Source of the DNA: CAZMNY01 sp964567745 | GTDB taxonomy: Bacteria; Planctomycetota; Planctomycetia; Pirellulales; Pirellulaceae | Direction of reading: 5' to 3' | Assembly: GCA_964567745.1 (NCBI GenBank) | Contig: CAZMNY010000032.1 | Location: 1 to 64,000 of the forward strand | DNA length: 64,000 nucleotides | Part shown: piece after piece, positions 35,127 through 43,885 of the stretch | How positions within the stretch are numbered: position 1 is the first letter of the stretch | Layout of the letters: every line of letters begins with the position of its first letter | Position numbers and translations under genes: made by a program | The notes under the pieces: generated by a model | The model's database searches: none | Seen by the model: only the letters and a program-made list of their open reading frames with translations | Told to the model about the DNA's origin: nothing

Positions 35127-35474
35127 GCGCGCCACATCCGTTTGCGGCTTCCATCGATTCCGAGGGCTTTTTCGGCGCGCGTTTCGGCCTCTCCACGGTC
35201 CTCACGCGTCGGGGCTCGTTTCTTGTTTTGGCCTCTACATTTTGGGCCGACAAAACACGGATCGTTACGCTGTAACAACGGGCAAGTTTTCCGCTGAGGG
35301 CTCGACCCTTGACATCAGTGTGGCGCCGCTCGCCAAAAAGCTGAGCAAATCGGTTCGCCGTCTCAAATTGGCAACTCTCGCCACGGTGCCGCTCGATACG
35401 ATTGACGCGACGGAATGAAACTCGGCACCATTCAAGGCCGACTTCAAGGAATCAGCGTTGTCGAGGAGAACCAC
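35127..35474. other. Intergenic region with a possible short open frame
   Basis: A 348-bp gap. A short plus-strand frame 35242-35418, from a TTG to a TGA, would encode about 58 residues with protein-like composition (for example LDISVAPLAKKLSKSVRR). Its TGA overlaps an ATG at 35415 (ATGA) that is in frame with the next gene. It may be a small upstream gene or a gene remnant. No homologue is recognised. Confidence 0.3.
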
Positions 35475-37103
35475 ATGGATGCGGATACAATTTTGGGTGT
35501 CGTACGGGACCGCGACACAACCGTTTCGCTTGAGTTGCCTTGCGATTTTGACGCGCTCACACTGATCGCGTCGCTGTCGGCCAACCCAACGACGTTTGAC
35601 GAACTCGCTAAGGCGTGGGAACGATACCGACCAATCGAACCGCTCGAGTCATTCGATCGCAGCGAGACTCCGGCGCCGTTCGACTTAAGGCATTGGCTGG
35701 TAGTTGACTTGGCTCGCAAGCAGGTTCGAGTCGACAAGGATTTCGACCTGCCTGAGGGCGTTGGGGCGTATGGCGATGACCAGCAGAAACGCGACGACGT
35801 GACGTCTGGCGATGGCGGCCAAGTGGGTGTTCTCGAGAACGATGCGACGGACGAGCTGGTCTTCGTCAATCTTCCGCCCGAATGGACGATGGAGTCGACA
35901 GACGGATGTTGGCCGGATTCGCTCGGACGGCTACCCGAACTGGTCGAACCGATAGACGTGCGCGGAATCCTCTATGGCCGTGCACTCGCCGAATTTCTGG
36001 CGAGCCGCGTGGCGAGATGTGTGCGAGACGAACAGCTGCCCGATCGATATGTCTCCGCGGACAAATGGACTCAAGTCAGGCAGCCGTCGCGCGAAGAACG
36101 TCGAATTGAATTTCGCTGGCGCAAGTTGACCATTCGCATACATTCGGAATGGCTGCTGACTTGTCGTGAGGACCTCGGTGGCGCGCCGCCGCGCGAACTC
36201 TTGCATCGAGGCCGATGTTGGGTTGAGCAAGAGTTGATGTTTCGAGCGTCGCAGTGGTTGAAGACGAAGACGGCGCCGCCCGGTTTGGACAAAGACGCAT
36301 TCGCCTATCGCTATGGACCCTTCGGGCGATTCGAAGTCATTGCCTACTACGACCTCTGCCGCGAGTTGATCGCTGAGGCGTGCCGACGCGTTGTCGAGAC
36401 TCCAGACATCGACAACGCCAAACTAGCATCCGAGCTCTTTGACCACTCGAGGAAATGGCTGCGAAAGCGTGGTGTGATGGAGAGTGTCGGGGCGCCGGTT
36501 GCGGAGCTTATTGAGAGCGAACGGCGATTGGTGCCAATCACTGGCGATGCAAGCCACCTCGATTGCGACTGCCCACTCTGCCGAGTCATGGCCGACGACC
36601 CGGCTCCAATGTTTATTGCGTTCGATGGAAAACACTTGGACTTCGAGTGCGAGTTTGCATTCTCGCTTTGTGAGACACGCAAAGACTGGGATGCGATGCA
36701 ATTGGGTTTTCACGAGCATATGGAACAGCGTGTTGCCGAGCGCGAAGATCCGAACGCACTGCCAATGCAAAATGACGAGCTCATCTCGGACGAGGTCATG
36801 AACAAGATCTGGGAATTGCCTTTTGGCAGAAATGAGGAGCCGCCTTCGGTTATCTCTCTTGCCGCTCGATTCAGCGAGCTTGTCGGCAACATGAAGCAAC
36901 AGGGCGCCCGCCGCGGACGAGTTCGCAGATTGAACGATGCGTTTGACAACTACCGCACAGCCTCGCCCGGCCTGCTCCAATCGGCCTCAAAACGACTCGT
37001 TGACGCTCTGGAGAAAGTCGCCAGCGATTTTCCGGAACTTACGTCGAGAGCCGCCGATCTACAAAGCCAACTCGATGCGGATAAACGTTCGATGTCGCCT
37101 TAA
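35475..37103 (+). CDS. Uncharacterised acidic protein with CxCxxC cluster
   Basis: A 542-residue protein of unknown function. It is acidic, without signal peptide or membrane segment. Visible features: an N-terminal block of about 110 residues (ADTILGVVRDRDTTVSLELP); a mostly helical middle; a cysteine cluster HLDCDCPLCRVMADD at about residue 362-375 that could bind metal; and a Leu/Ala-rich helical C-terminus (LVDALEKVASDFPELTSRAA). The ATG at 35475 has GAGGAG 6 bases upstream; an ATG at 35415 is the alternative. It lies next to two other proteins of unknown role (37.1 and 38.4 kb), and the C-terminal gene is convergent with the next. I could not assign a family. Confidence 0.7.
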   Translation: MDADTILGVVRDRDTTVSLELPCDFDALTLIASLSANPTTFDELAKAWERYRPIEPLESFDRSETPAPFDLRHWLVVDLARKQVRVDKDFDLPEGVGAYGDDQQKRDDVTSGDGGQVGVLENDATDELVFVNLPPEWTMESTDGCWPDSLGRLPELVEPIDVRGILYGRALAEFLASRVARCVRDEQLPDRYVSADKWTQVRQPSREERRIEFRWRKLTIRIHSEWLLTCREDLGGAPPRELLHRGRCWVEQELMFRASQWLKTKTAPPGLDKDAFAYRYGPFGRFEVIAYYDLCRELIAEACRRVVETPDIDNAKLASELFDHSRKWLRKRGVMESVGAPVAELIESERRLVPITGDASHLDCDCPLCRVMADDPAPMFIAFDGKHLDFECEFAFSLCETRKDWDAMQLGFHEHMEQRVAEREDPNALPMQNDELISDEVMNKIWELPFGRNEEPPSVISLAARFSELVGNMKQQGARRGRVRRLNDAFDNYRTASPGLLQSASKRLVDALEKVASDFPELTSRAADLQSQLDADKRSMSP

Positions 37104-37136
37104 ATATGAGGCGGACCGATGCCGTTAAAAGCTCGC

Positions 37137-38207
37137 TCACACTTTGGCACCACTGACGTTGGGGAGCCGTTCGTTAGCGATCGCGTCGAGCATGAGTTTC
37201 CGATAGCCACGATTCTTGAATTCAATGCGAACAATTCCACGGTCCGAATCGACCACTCGCACCCGAGCTGGCCGAGTCGTCAGATGTCCAGCGATACCGG
37301 CAAATGTGGGTGCTAGGATGACTGAGGCGAAAAGCAGAATCCAAAACTCATCGTTTCTAATCCCAGCGACCCAGAGTCCGAGCACCATGACGGCGAGAAT
37401 GATCGGGCTTGCGACCGCGACGATCCTGCGACACCGTCGAGACGCTTCCTTGACACAGTCTTCGCACTGGGGGATCGCCAAACACCATCCAGCCGTCAAT
37501 CGCGTGTGGAGCGAGTGTTTCGGGTTGGATTTCTTTAAGCAACAGCAACTGACTTCCGGGAGAGTGTGCCGCCCAACTTGAAACTCGATAGGTCCGATGT
37601 GATCTTGCGGTTTCAAGCTCCCTTTCTCGGCCGGCTTGAGTTCGCCATTCGTTTCGTCTTGGAGCAGGGCAGGCGGCGTGCCCGGCGGCAAAGTGGGCGC
37701 CAAGGGAAAGTCACGATTGGGCCGAATGAGGCTGCGCAGCCACCGTTGTAATAGTCGAGTTGCCAGCAAGAACGATAGTGACGCGCCAATGCCGCCCACA
37801 AGGAAATACGGAATCGCGCCGCGATCAGGCACCGGGCCGACGGAGAGAATCCAGACGCAGAACAACGAAATCGCAACGCCGACGGCGGCGACGAATACGC
37901 CGGTCGCCAACAACCCGTTGTATTTGCCCTGCCGAAAACCCCGGATCAACTCATCATTGATCCAGTGACAGGAAGGGCAGGAGACCAGTTCGGCTTCGCT
38001 CGACAGACGCTCCGCCAGATTCTTGACCGAATCATCCTCCGCCGCGCAACCAGCCGCGGCTTCCCGAATCCCGTAGACGGCTGTGCTGGATCCCGTGCCG
38101 ACACGTGAGAGCTGATAGTAATACGTACAGTCGCACTTGTCGCAGGTAACACGCGCGCACGTCTTGCCTGCCGTGTTCGAGCTGAAAGTTTTCCAAGAGA
38201 TGTACAT
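37137..38207 (-). CDS. Zinc-ribbon-type membrane protein of unknown function
   Basis: A 356-residue protein. The N-terminal 90 residues hold two Cys pairs that look like a zinc ribbon (TCDKCDCTYYYQL and VSCPSCHWIND). Two membrane helices follow (VFVAAVGVAISLFCVWILSV and IPYFLVGGIGASLSFLLATR), then a hydrophilic region with more Cys (PEVSCCCLKKSN and PQCEDCVKEASRRCRR) and two C-terminal helices (IILAVMVLGLWVAGI and FWILLFASVILAPTFAG). The ATG at 38207 begins a sequence (MYISWKTFSS) that I judge to be the real start; in-frame GTG at 38267 lies inside a tandem repeat. The family is not named; it may be an integral zinc-sensing or redox protein. Confidence 0.65.
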   Translation of the reverse strand: MYISWKTFSSNTAGKTCARVTCDKCDCTYYYQLSRVGTGSSTAVYGIREAAAGCAAEDDSVKNLAERLSSEAELVSCPSCHWINDELIRGFRQGKYNGLLATGVFVAAVGVAISLFCVWILSVGPVPDRGAIPYFLVGGIGASLSFLLATRLLQRWLRSLIRPNRDFPLAPTLPPGTPPALLQDETNGELKPAEKGSLKPQDHIGPIEFQVGRHTLPEVSCCCLKKSNPKHSLHTRLTAGWCLAIPQCEDCVKEASRRCRRIVAVASPIILAVMVLGLWVAGIRNDEFWILLFASVILAPTFAGIAGHLTTRPARVRVVDSDRGIVRIEFKNRGYRKLMLDAIANERLPNVSGAKV

Positions 38208-38244
38208 TCGCGTTTGACTCGATGATGGCGACTCGTTCGTGGCG

Positions 38245-38274
38245 TTTCGCACGATGTCGTTTCGCACGATGTCG
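38245..38274. repeat. 15-bp tandem repeat upstream of the zinc-ribbon gene
   Basis: TTTCGCACGATGTCG occurs twice in direct succession (38245-38259, 38260-38274), with degenerate copies around it (GTGGCGTTTCG before, GTGGCGATTCG after). It lies just upstream of the start chosen for the zinc-ribbon gene. It may be a slipped-strand repeat or a binding site. Confidence 0.6.
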
Positions 38275-38411
38275 ATTCGAACTGTGGCGATTCGAAACGG
38301 TGTGCAGTCGCGTTGTGGTCGTGAATACGCCTACAATGTCCACTGCCTTTGCCGAAAAGGATAGGGCAGAAATCGGAATAGAATTCAGTTCGACGTGATT
38401 TGGCTTAGTCT

Positions 38412-40832
38412 ATGTTTGGAATCTTTTCGAGAAAGTGCCCCATCGCGGCGCACGAAAAGCTCTGGATCGAACAGCGATTCTGTTGGCTGGCCGAATCGTT
38501 TGGCATCCGTCGATTACTTGACTCGCACGTCGTGACGGCGGATTACGATTGGATTCCCCGCGCCTATTCCGGTTCGAATGAAGATGTCGAGGAGATCTTC
38601 GCGCATGTCTGCGAGTTGATGCAAATCGACGTGCGCCGATTTGAACTGGAGATCTATGAGACCGTTGACGTGGAGAGGCCTGCGTTTGGCAATTACCATC
38701 CTGTCGAACGGGGTCGAAAAGAGCGAGTTTCGATTCTGCGTCAGCCGAATGATCCGATGTCATTTGTGGCGACGATCGTCCACGAGTTGTCGCATGCTCT
38801 TCTCCTCGGCGACCAGCGTATCTCAAACAATGTCTCGGATCACGAGTGGGTGGCCGACCTGACAGCGGTCTTTCTCGGGCTCGGCGTGTTCGGAGCCAAC
38901 AGCGCTGTTCGTGAAGCGTCTCGTCCAACAGGTCAGTGGGGCTCGAGGGCGCTAGAGCGGCAAGGGTATTTGACTGAGTTACAGTACGCTTATGCGCTGG
39001 CCATCTTTGCTTGGACTCGAGGCGAAGTGAAGCCGACTTGGGCTCGTAGTTTGCGACCGGGCGTCCGCATTCCCATGATGCAATGCATTCGCTATCTCGT
39101 CACGTCCAACGATTCATTGATCGGTCCCAACGGGTTTGTTGCGTTGGGACATCAGCATGAAAACCAAACGACTTCCGACCTGATCGCGGATTTGAATTCG
39201 CGCAGGCCGAGCACGCGATTGTCGAGCGTTCACGAGTTGGAGCGACGTGGCGTCGCGGCCGGCGACTGCGTCCCTCGCCTTGTTTCGCTATTGCGAGACA
39301 CCGATTGGACCGTTTGCGAGGGTGCGGCCAATCTGCTCGGCAAGTTCGGTCGAGAAGCAGACCCGGCCATTCCGGAAATGCTTGTCTTGGCGGACCATCG
39401 AGATTCCAACCGCCGAGCGATCGCAGTCCGTGTTCTTGGAGAAATTGGCGCGGATTCACCGCAAGTGCTGCACGCCTTGGCGGGCGCATTGGGCGATGAC
39501 AATGATTCGGTTCGCCGTTTGGCCGCAGCGGCTATTTACGCCTTTGGCGAACGGGCAGCGCCGCTCGTTGAGAAACTGAACAAGCAACTAGTCGGACTGC
39601 CTCGCCAATCAAGTTTCCCGCACGTTGAGGCCCTAAAAAACGTCGGCCCCGCGGTGCTTCCCGCCACGGACAATTTGATTCGTATTTTCGAACAGGGCGA
39701 AGGTGAATCGCGAGAGGCCGCCGTTGTCGCCTTGGGCCAAATCGACAAAGACTACGAAGAGGTCCTCGTGTCGTTATGTAAAGCAGCAGCGGACGATGAC
39801 ATCCTCGTCCGCGAATCCGCGCTAACGGCGTTGTCAAAACCAGGGCTGAATCATAGCGTTGTTCGAGGCGCCTTGATCGATGCGATGGAACATGAGGATT
39901 GGAACACTCGGATCTTGGCCGCACTCGCCTTAATGAAAACAAGCGGCGAATCGGACACGGAAGCGGCGATCACGTGTTTGCAAGCGACCGTCGTCCCTTT
40001 GTTCTATCCAAGAAGCGTCGAGCGTGACGTGATGTCGGATATAGAAGCTTACAACTTCGCCGAACATGCCGTATCGCAGTTAGGGCAGCAAGCAATCAAT
40101 CCGCTCGTTGCCAGAGTCGGCGCCCATGGTCGTTCGCAAGATGCCTTTGCCGCTTGGGCTCTAGGGCGGATCGGCACCCAGGCCATTAATGCGGCGGATG
40201 CGGTGCGGCCGTTGCTAGCCAGCGACGACGCGACAACGCAGCTTCTCGCCTCAATGGCACTTTGGAATATTGAGCGACAAGCCGAGGCCGTTGTGCCGAC
40301 TCTTATCGAGCGTCTTAGAGCATGCAATCTGTCGAGTCCTCTCGATGCGGTCTTCCACTTGTGCACGACGGGAAATCGCGCTGCGGGCGAAACGACAGTC
40401 TTCGCGAATCGTTTCCACGACTTGTCCGATGTGTATCGAGCCGTCATTCACTTGTCGATTCGAGAAATCGGCGAGTCGGCTGTCGCACCACTCATCGCTC
40501 ACTTACCTCAAGTCGATGACGCAACGCAAACTGAAATAATCTGGCTGCTGGCAACCATCGATCGAGACTCTCCCGACGACGTACTCGTCGCCGAATCGAG
40601 AAGTCTTGGTCATGACTTGCACGTGCGAAAGTGCGTTTCTCGCGCTCAGGAGGCGCGAGAGGAGCTTGATTCACAAGGCCGGAAATACGAACTGATGACC
40701 ATGGCGATTCTCGCTCAGCCAAGGTCAGACACCGTTGATCAACCAGAGCGTGAGATTCATGAGGCGCTGTGGTTACTCGTCTATGGTCTCGAAGCCATCG
40801 CACAGGCGGATGAGAAATGCTCGGCTAAATAG
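38412..40832 (+). CDS. Metalloprotease-like domain fused to HEAT repeats
   Basis: An 806-residue cytoplasmic protein. An N-terminal domain (about 1-210) contains HELSHALLLG at residues 124-133, an HExxH zinc motif, with DHEWVADLTAVFLGLGVF about 15 residues later providing likely further ligands (Glu145 or Asp149). The rest (about 265-700) is a long array of HEAT/PBS-lyase-type repeats (VSLLRDTDWTVCEGAANLLGK, LADHRDSNRRAIAVRVLGEI). The C-terminus (about 740-806) is a helical cap. There is no signal peptide or membrane helix. This combination suggests a peptidase that binds a partner through the HEAT solenoid. The start at 38412 is ATG. Substrate and partner are unknown; neighbours are also uncharacterised. 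Confidence 0.8.
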   Translation: MFGIFSRKCPIAAHEKLWIEQRFCWLAESFGIRRLLDSHVVTADYDWIPRAYSGSNEDVEEIFAHVCELMQIDVRRFELEIYETVDVERPAFGNYHPVERGRKERVSILRQPNDPMSFVATIVHELSHALLLGDQRISNNVSDHEWVADLTAVFLGLGVFGANSAVREASRPTGQWGSRALERQGYLTELQYAYALAIFAWTRGEVKPTWARSLRPGVRIPMMQCIRYLVTSNDSLIGPNGFVALGHQHENQTTSDLIADLNSRRPSTRLSSVHELERRGVAAGDCVPRLVSLLRDTDWTVCEGAANLLGKFGREADPAIPEMLVLADHRDSNRRAIAVRVLGEIGADSPQVLHALAGALGDDNDSVRRLAAAAIYAFGERAAPLVEKLNKQLVGLPRQSSFPHVEALKNVGPAVLPATDNLIRIFEQGEGESREAAVVALGQIDKDYEEVLVSLCKAAADDDILVRESALTALSKPGLNHSVVRGALIDAMEHEDWNTRILAALALMKTSGESDTEAAITCLQATVVPLFYPRSVERDVMSDIEAYNFAEHAVSQLGQQAINPLVARVGAHGRSQDAFAAWALGRIGTQAINAADAVRPLLASDDATTQLLASMALWNIERQAEAVVPTLIERLRACNLSSPLDAVFHLCTTGNRAAGETTVFANRFHDLSDVYRAVIHLSIREIGESAVAPLIAHLPQVDDATQTEIIWLLATIDRDSPDDVLVAESRSLGHDLHVRKCVSRAQEAREELDSQGRKYELMTMAILAQPRSDTVDQPEREIHEALWLLVYGLEAIAQADEKCSAK

Positions 40833-40932
40833 CTCGTGCTACACAGCGAAGCGGCTATCATGTAGCCATCGCGGCTGGATGTACCATCGCGGTTCTTGAC
40901 ATGTGTTCCTATGAGACCCACGAGTTCGTTCA

Positions 40933-42396
40933 ATGCAGGATTTTAGAAAGGCCTCGTTGCTACTTTGTGTGTTGCTTCTTTCTGTCTCGTCCGCGTTTTG
41001 CGGCGGATTGGACGCTGCGGAGCGATTGCCCAACATTGTTCTGTTGTTGGCGGATGATTTGGGTTACGGCGAGACGGGCTGCCAAGGCAATTCGCAAATC
41101 CCAACGCCTCACATCGATTCGATTGCGGCGAACGGCGTGCGTTTCACTCAAGGCTATGTCACCGCGCCGTTCTGCAGCGCTTCGCGGGCCGGGTTGCTGG
41201 CGGGACGGTACCAGACGCGTTTCGGGTACGAGTTCAATCCCATCGGAGCTCAGAACGAAGATCCGCAAGCTGGACTGCCAATTGGCGAGCGAACTCTTGC
41301 CGACGTGCTGACCGACTCGGGCTATGTTACGTCGCTGGTTGGCAAGTGGCATCTCGGCGGCACGGCGAAGTTCAATCCTATCCGCCGTGGCTTTGACGAA
41401 TTCTTTGGCTTCCTTCACGAGGGCCACTACTATGTGCCGCCTCCCTATCGCCACACGACCACTTGGCTGCGCCGCAAAGTCTTGCCAGGCGGCGGTGAAG
41501 GGCGATGGACTTCAAGGGACGGCAAGTTGGTTTACTCGACCCACATGCGGTACACCGAACCGGACTACGACGCGGACAATCCGATTTATCGTGCGGGCCA
41601 GCCGGTCGAGGAGCCGAATTACCTGACCGACGCGTTCACTCGCGAGGCGGTCGATTTCATTGACCGCAATTCGGATCGTCCGTTCTTTCTGTACCTGGCG
41701 TACAACGCGATTCACAGTCCGTTGCAGGGCGCGGACAAGTACATGAAGAAGTTCGAACATATCGAGGACATTCAGCGACGCATTTTCGCCGCAATGCTGG
41801 CCAATCTGGATGACAGTGTCGGCGCCGTTTTGAAAAAGCTCCGGCAAGAGAATCTTGAAGAGAACACGTTAGTCTTTTTTATTAGCGACAACGGCGGGCC
41901 AACTCGCGAACTGACATCCAGCAATCTCCCGCTTCGCGACGGCAAGGGAAGCGTCTACGAGGGCGGATTGCGTGTGCCGTTTCTCGCTCAATGGAAAGGC
42001 ACGCTGCCGTCGAAAAGAGTGTACAACCGCCCGGTCATTTCGATGGATGTGTTTGCAACTGCCGCGGCTCTGGCAAAGGCCAAACTTAAACGAGGCAAAA
42101 AATATGATGGAGTCAATCTGATTCCGTATCTGACTGGGAAGACGAACGACAGCCCTCACGAGAGTCTCTTTTGGCGAACCGGTTCTCGCACTGCGATTCG
42201 CGTCGGCGATTGGAAATTGCTTCGCAATTCGCGCCGCAAAGAGAGCGCCCCGTGGGAGCTCTACAATCTGAAAGAAGATGTATCGGAGCAACATAATCGG
42301 GCCGAAGAACTCGCTTCGACCACAAGGCGGCTTCTTCGTCTCTGGAACGAGACTCAAAGCGAGATGGTGGCACCGGCATGGACGCCCAGGCGCTAG
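40933..42396 (+). CDS. Secreted type I sulfatase
   Basis: A 487-residue exported enzyme. Signal peptide LLLCVLLLSVSSAFCGG, then the metal/sulfate site LADDLGYGETGCQG and the formylglycine-type motif FCSASRAGLLAGRYQ (C-x-[AS]-x-R; the Cys is converted to formylglycine by the sulfatase-modifying enzyme). Further blocks: VGKWHLGG, FLYLAYNAIHSPLQG, VFFISDNGGPTRE. It hydrolyses sulfate esters, probably on carbohydrate; the substrate is unknown. It lies 100 bases after the metalloprotease-HEAT gene and is convergent with the third DUF1501 gene. The ATG at 40933 precedes the signal peptide directly. Confidence 0.9.
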   Translation: MQDFRKASLLLCVLLLSVSSAFCGGLDAAERLPNIVLLLADDLGYGETGCQGNSQIPTPHIDSIAANGVRFTQGYVTAPFCSASRAGLLAGRYQTRFGYEFNPIGAQNEDPQAGLPIGERTLADVLTDSGYVTSLVGKWHLGGTAKFNPIRRGFDEFFGFLHEGHYYVPPPYRHTTTWLRRKVLPGGGEGRWTSRDGKLVYSTHMRYTEPDYDADNPIYRAGQPVEEPNYLTDAFTREAVDFIDRNSDRPFFLYLAYNAIHSPLQGADKYMKKFEHIEDIQRRIFAAMLANLDDSVGAVLKKLRQENLEENTLVFFISDNGGPTRELTSSNLPLRDGKGSVYEGGLRVPFLAQWKGTLPSKRVYNRPVISMDVFATAAALAKAKLKRGKKYDGVNLIPYLTGKTNDSPHESLFWRTGSRTAIRVGDWKLLRNSRRKESAPWELYNLKEDVSEQHNRAEELASTTRRLLRLWNETQSEMVAPAWTPRR

Positions 42397-42411
42397 AACG
42401 TTTAGGCAAGA

Positions 42412-43875
42412 CTAGGCGAGAACATCGCGGATCACTCTGCCTCCGACATCGGTCAACGTCTCTTTTCGGCCTTGGTGAAAGTAGGTCAGCAGCTCATGGT
42501 CGAGTCCGAGGATATGAAGAATCGTTGCATGTAGATCATGCAAATGGACTTTGTCCGCGACCGCCTCGAATCCAAATTCGTCGGTTTCGCCGTAGTTCAT
42601 TCCGCCTTTGACTCCGCCACCGGCAAGCCACATGCTGAAGCCATACGGATTGTGATTGCGACCGGGCGCGTTCTTGCCTTCGCTGAATGGCATCCTGCCG
42701 AATTCGCCGCCCCAAACAACAAGCGTGTCTTTCAGTAGTCCACGCTGTTCCAAGTCGGTTAGCAGAGCCGCGATCGGTTGGTCGACTTCAGCACCGTGCC
42801 GTCCGTGGTTCTTTTCGATGCTTTCATGCGCGTCCCATGTTTCCTCAAGGTGTCCGCCGCCCGAGTAGAGTTGAATGAATCGCACGCCGCGTTCGACAAG
42901 TCGTCTGGCGATTAAACAGTTGCGGCCATACTCGTCCGTCGGCTGCTTACCGACGCCATACATCTTGAGCGTGCGTTCGGTTTCCTCGGTCAGATCGACA
43001 GCATCCGGCGCCTCCGTCTGCATCCGGTAGGCGAGTTCGTAGCTGTTGATCCTCGCTGCCAACTCGCGCCCTCCAGGCCTAGCGTCGAGGTGCGTTTGGT
43101 TGAGTTTCGCGAGCAGGTCAAGCTGCTCGCGCTGAACGGATTGAGTGATGTGTTTCGGACCCTGCAAATCGAGAATGGGATTTCCGGCCGGGCGAAACAA
43201 CGTTCCTGCGTAAGTTGCCGGCATGAATCCACTGGACCAATTGGGTTGACCGCCAATGGGGCCTCCTCGCTTATCCAGAATGGTCACGTAGCCTGGCAGG
43301 CTTTGATTCTCGGTGCCAAGTCCGTAGACGCACCAGCTACCGAGCGACGGCCGGCCGATAAATGTCTTGCCGGTGTTCATGGCCACGAGCGCCGAACCAT
43401 GCGCGTGGCTGTCGGTGTGGCAAGAGTTGAGGACGCACAATTTGTCCGCGTGTTCTCGAACTTTCGGGAAGTAGTCCGACACCAACAAGCCACTCTCGCC
43501 GCCCGGCCGAAACGGGCGCCATGACGGCGTTAAGAATCCCATCTTGCGGCCGCCGGAATTGATGAACGTCTTGTCCGCCGGCAGCTGCTTTCCACCATGC
43601 TTCTTCAGTTCCGGTTTGAAATCAAACGTGTCGACCTGCGACGGGGCGCCGTTCATCATTAGGAAGATGCACGACTTTGCTCTCGGCTCAAATTGCGGTT
43701 TCCTTGCCGCTAGCGGGTTGAGCTCACGATCCACCTCACCCGCCGACGCATGCCTTGCAAAAAAACCATCGCCCGCGAGCAAGCTCGTGAGCGCCAAGCC
43801 CGCAAAGCCGCCGCCCATCTCCCACACGAATTCGCGCCGATTCTGACCGCACGGGAACATGTTTCGATTCGACAT
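42412..43875 (-). CDS. DUF1501 domain-containing protein (pair 3)
   Basis: A 487-residue exported protein with the leader NRREFVWEMGGGFAGLALTS (Tat-like). Core motifs: AKSCIFLMMNGAPSQVDTFD, RGVRFIQLYSGGGHLEETWD, LVVWGGEFGRMPFSEG and GRNHNPYGFSMWLAGGGVKGG. It starts 10 bases after the stop of the PSD1 gene, so it is in the same transcript. It is the third DUF1501 in the window and is the partner of the LamG-bearing PSD1 protein. Function unknown. Confidence 0.88.
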   Translation of the reverse strand: MSNRNMFPCGQNRREFVWEMGGGFAGLALTSLLAGDGFFARHASAGEVDRELNPLAARKPQFEPRAKSCIFLMMNGAPSQVDTFDFKPELKKHGGKQLPADKTFINSGGRKMGFLTPSWRPFRPGGESGLLVSDYFPKVREHADKLCVLNSCHTDSHAHGSALVAMNTGKTFIGRPSLGSWCVYGLGTENQSLPGYVTILDKRGGPIGGQPNWSSGFMPATYAGTLFRPAGNPILDLQGPKHITQSVQREQLDLLAKLNQTHLDARPGGRELAARINSYELAYRMQTEAPDAVDLTEETERTLKMYGVGKQPTDEYGRNCLIARRLVERGVRFIQLYSGGGHLEETWDAHESIEKNHGRHGAEVDQPIAALLTDLEQRGLLKDTLVVWGGEFGRMPFSEGKNAPGRNHNPYGFSMWLAGGGVKGGMNYGETDEFGFEAVADKVHLHDLHATILHILGLDHELLTYFHQGRKETLTDVGGRVIRDVLA

Positions 43876-43885
43876 TTCTTGATCG

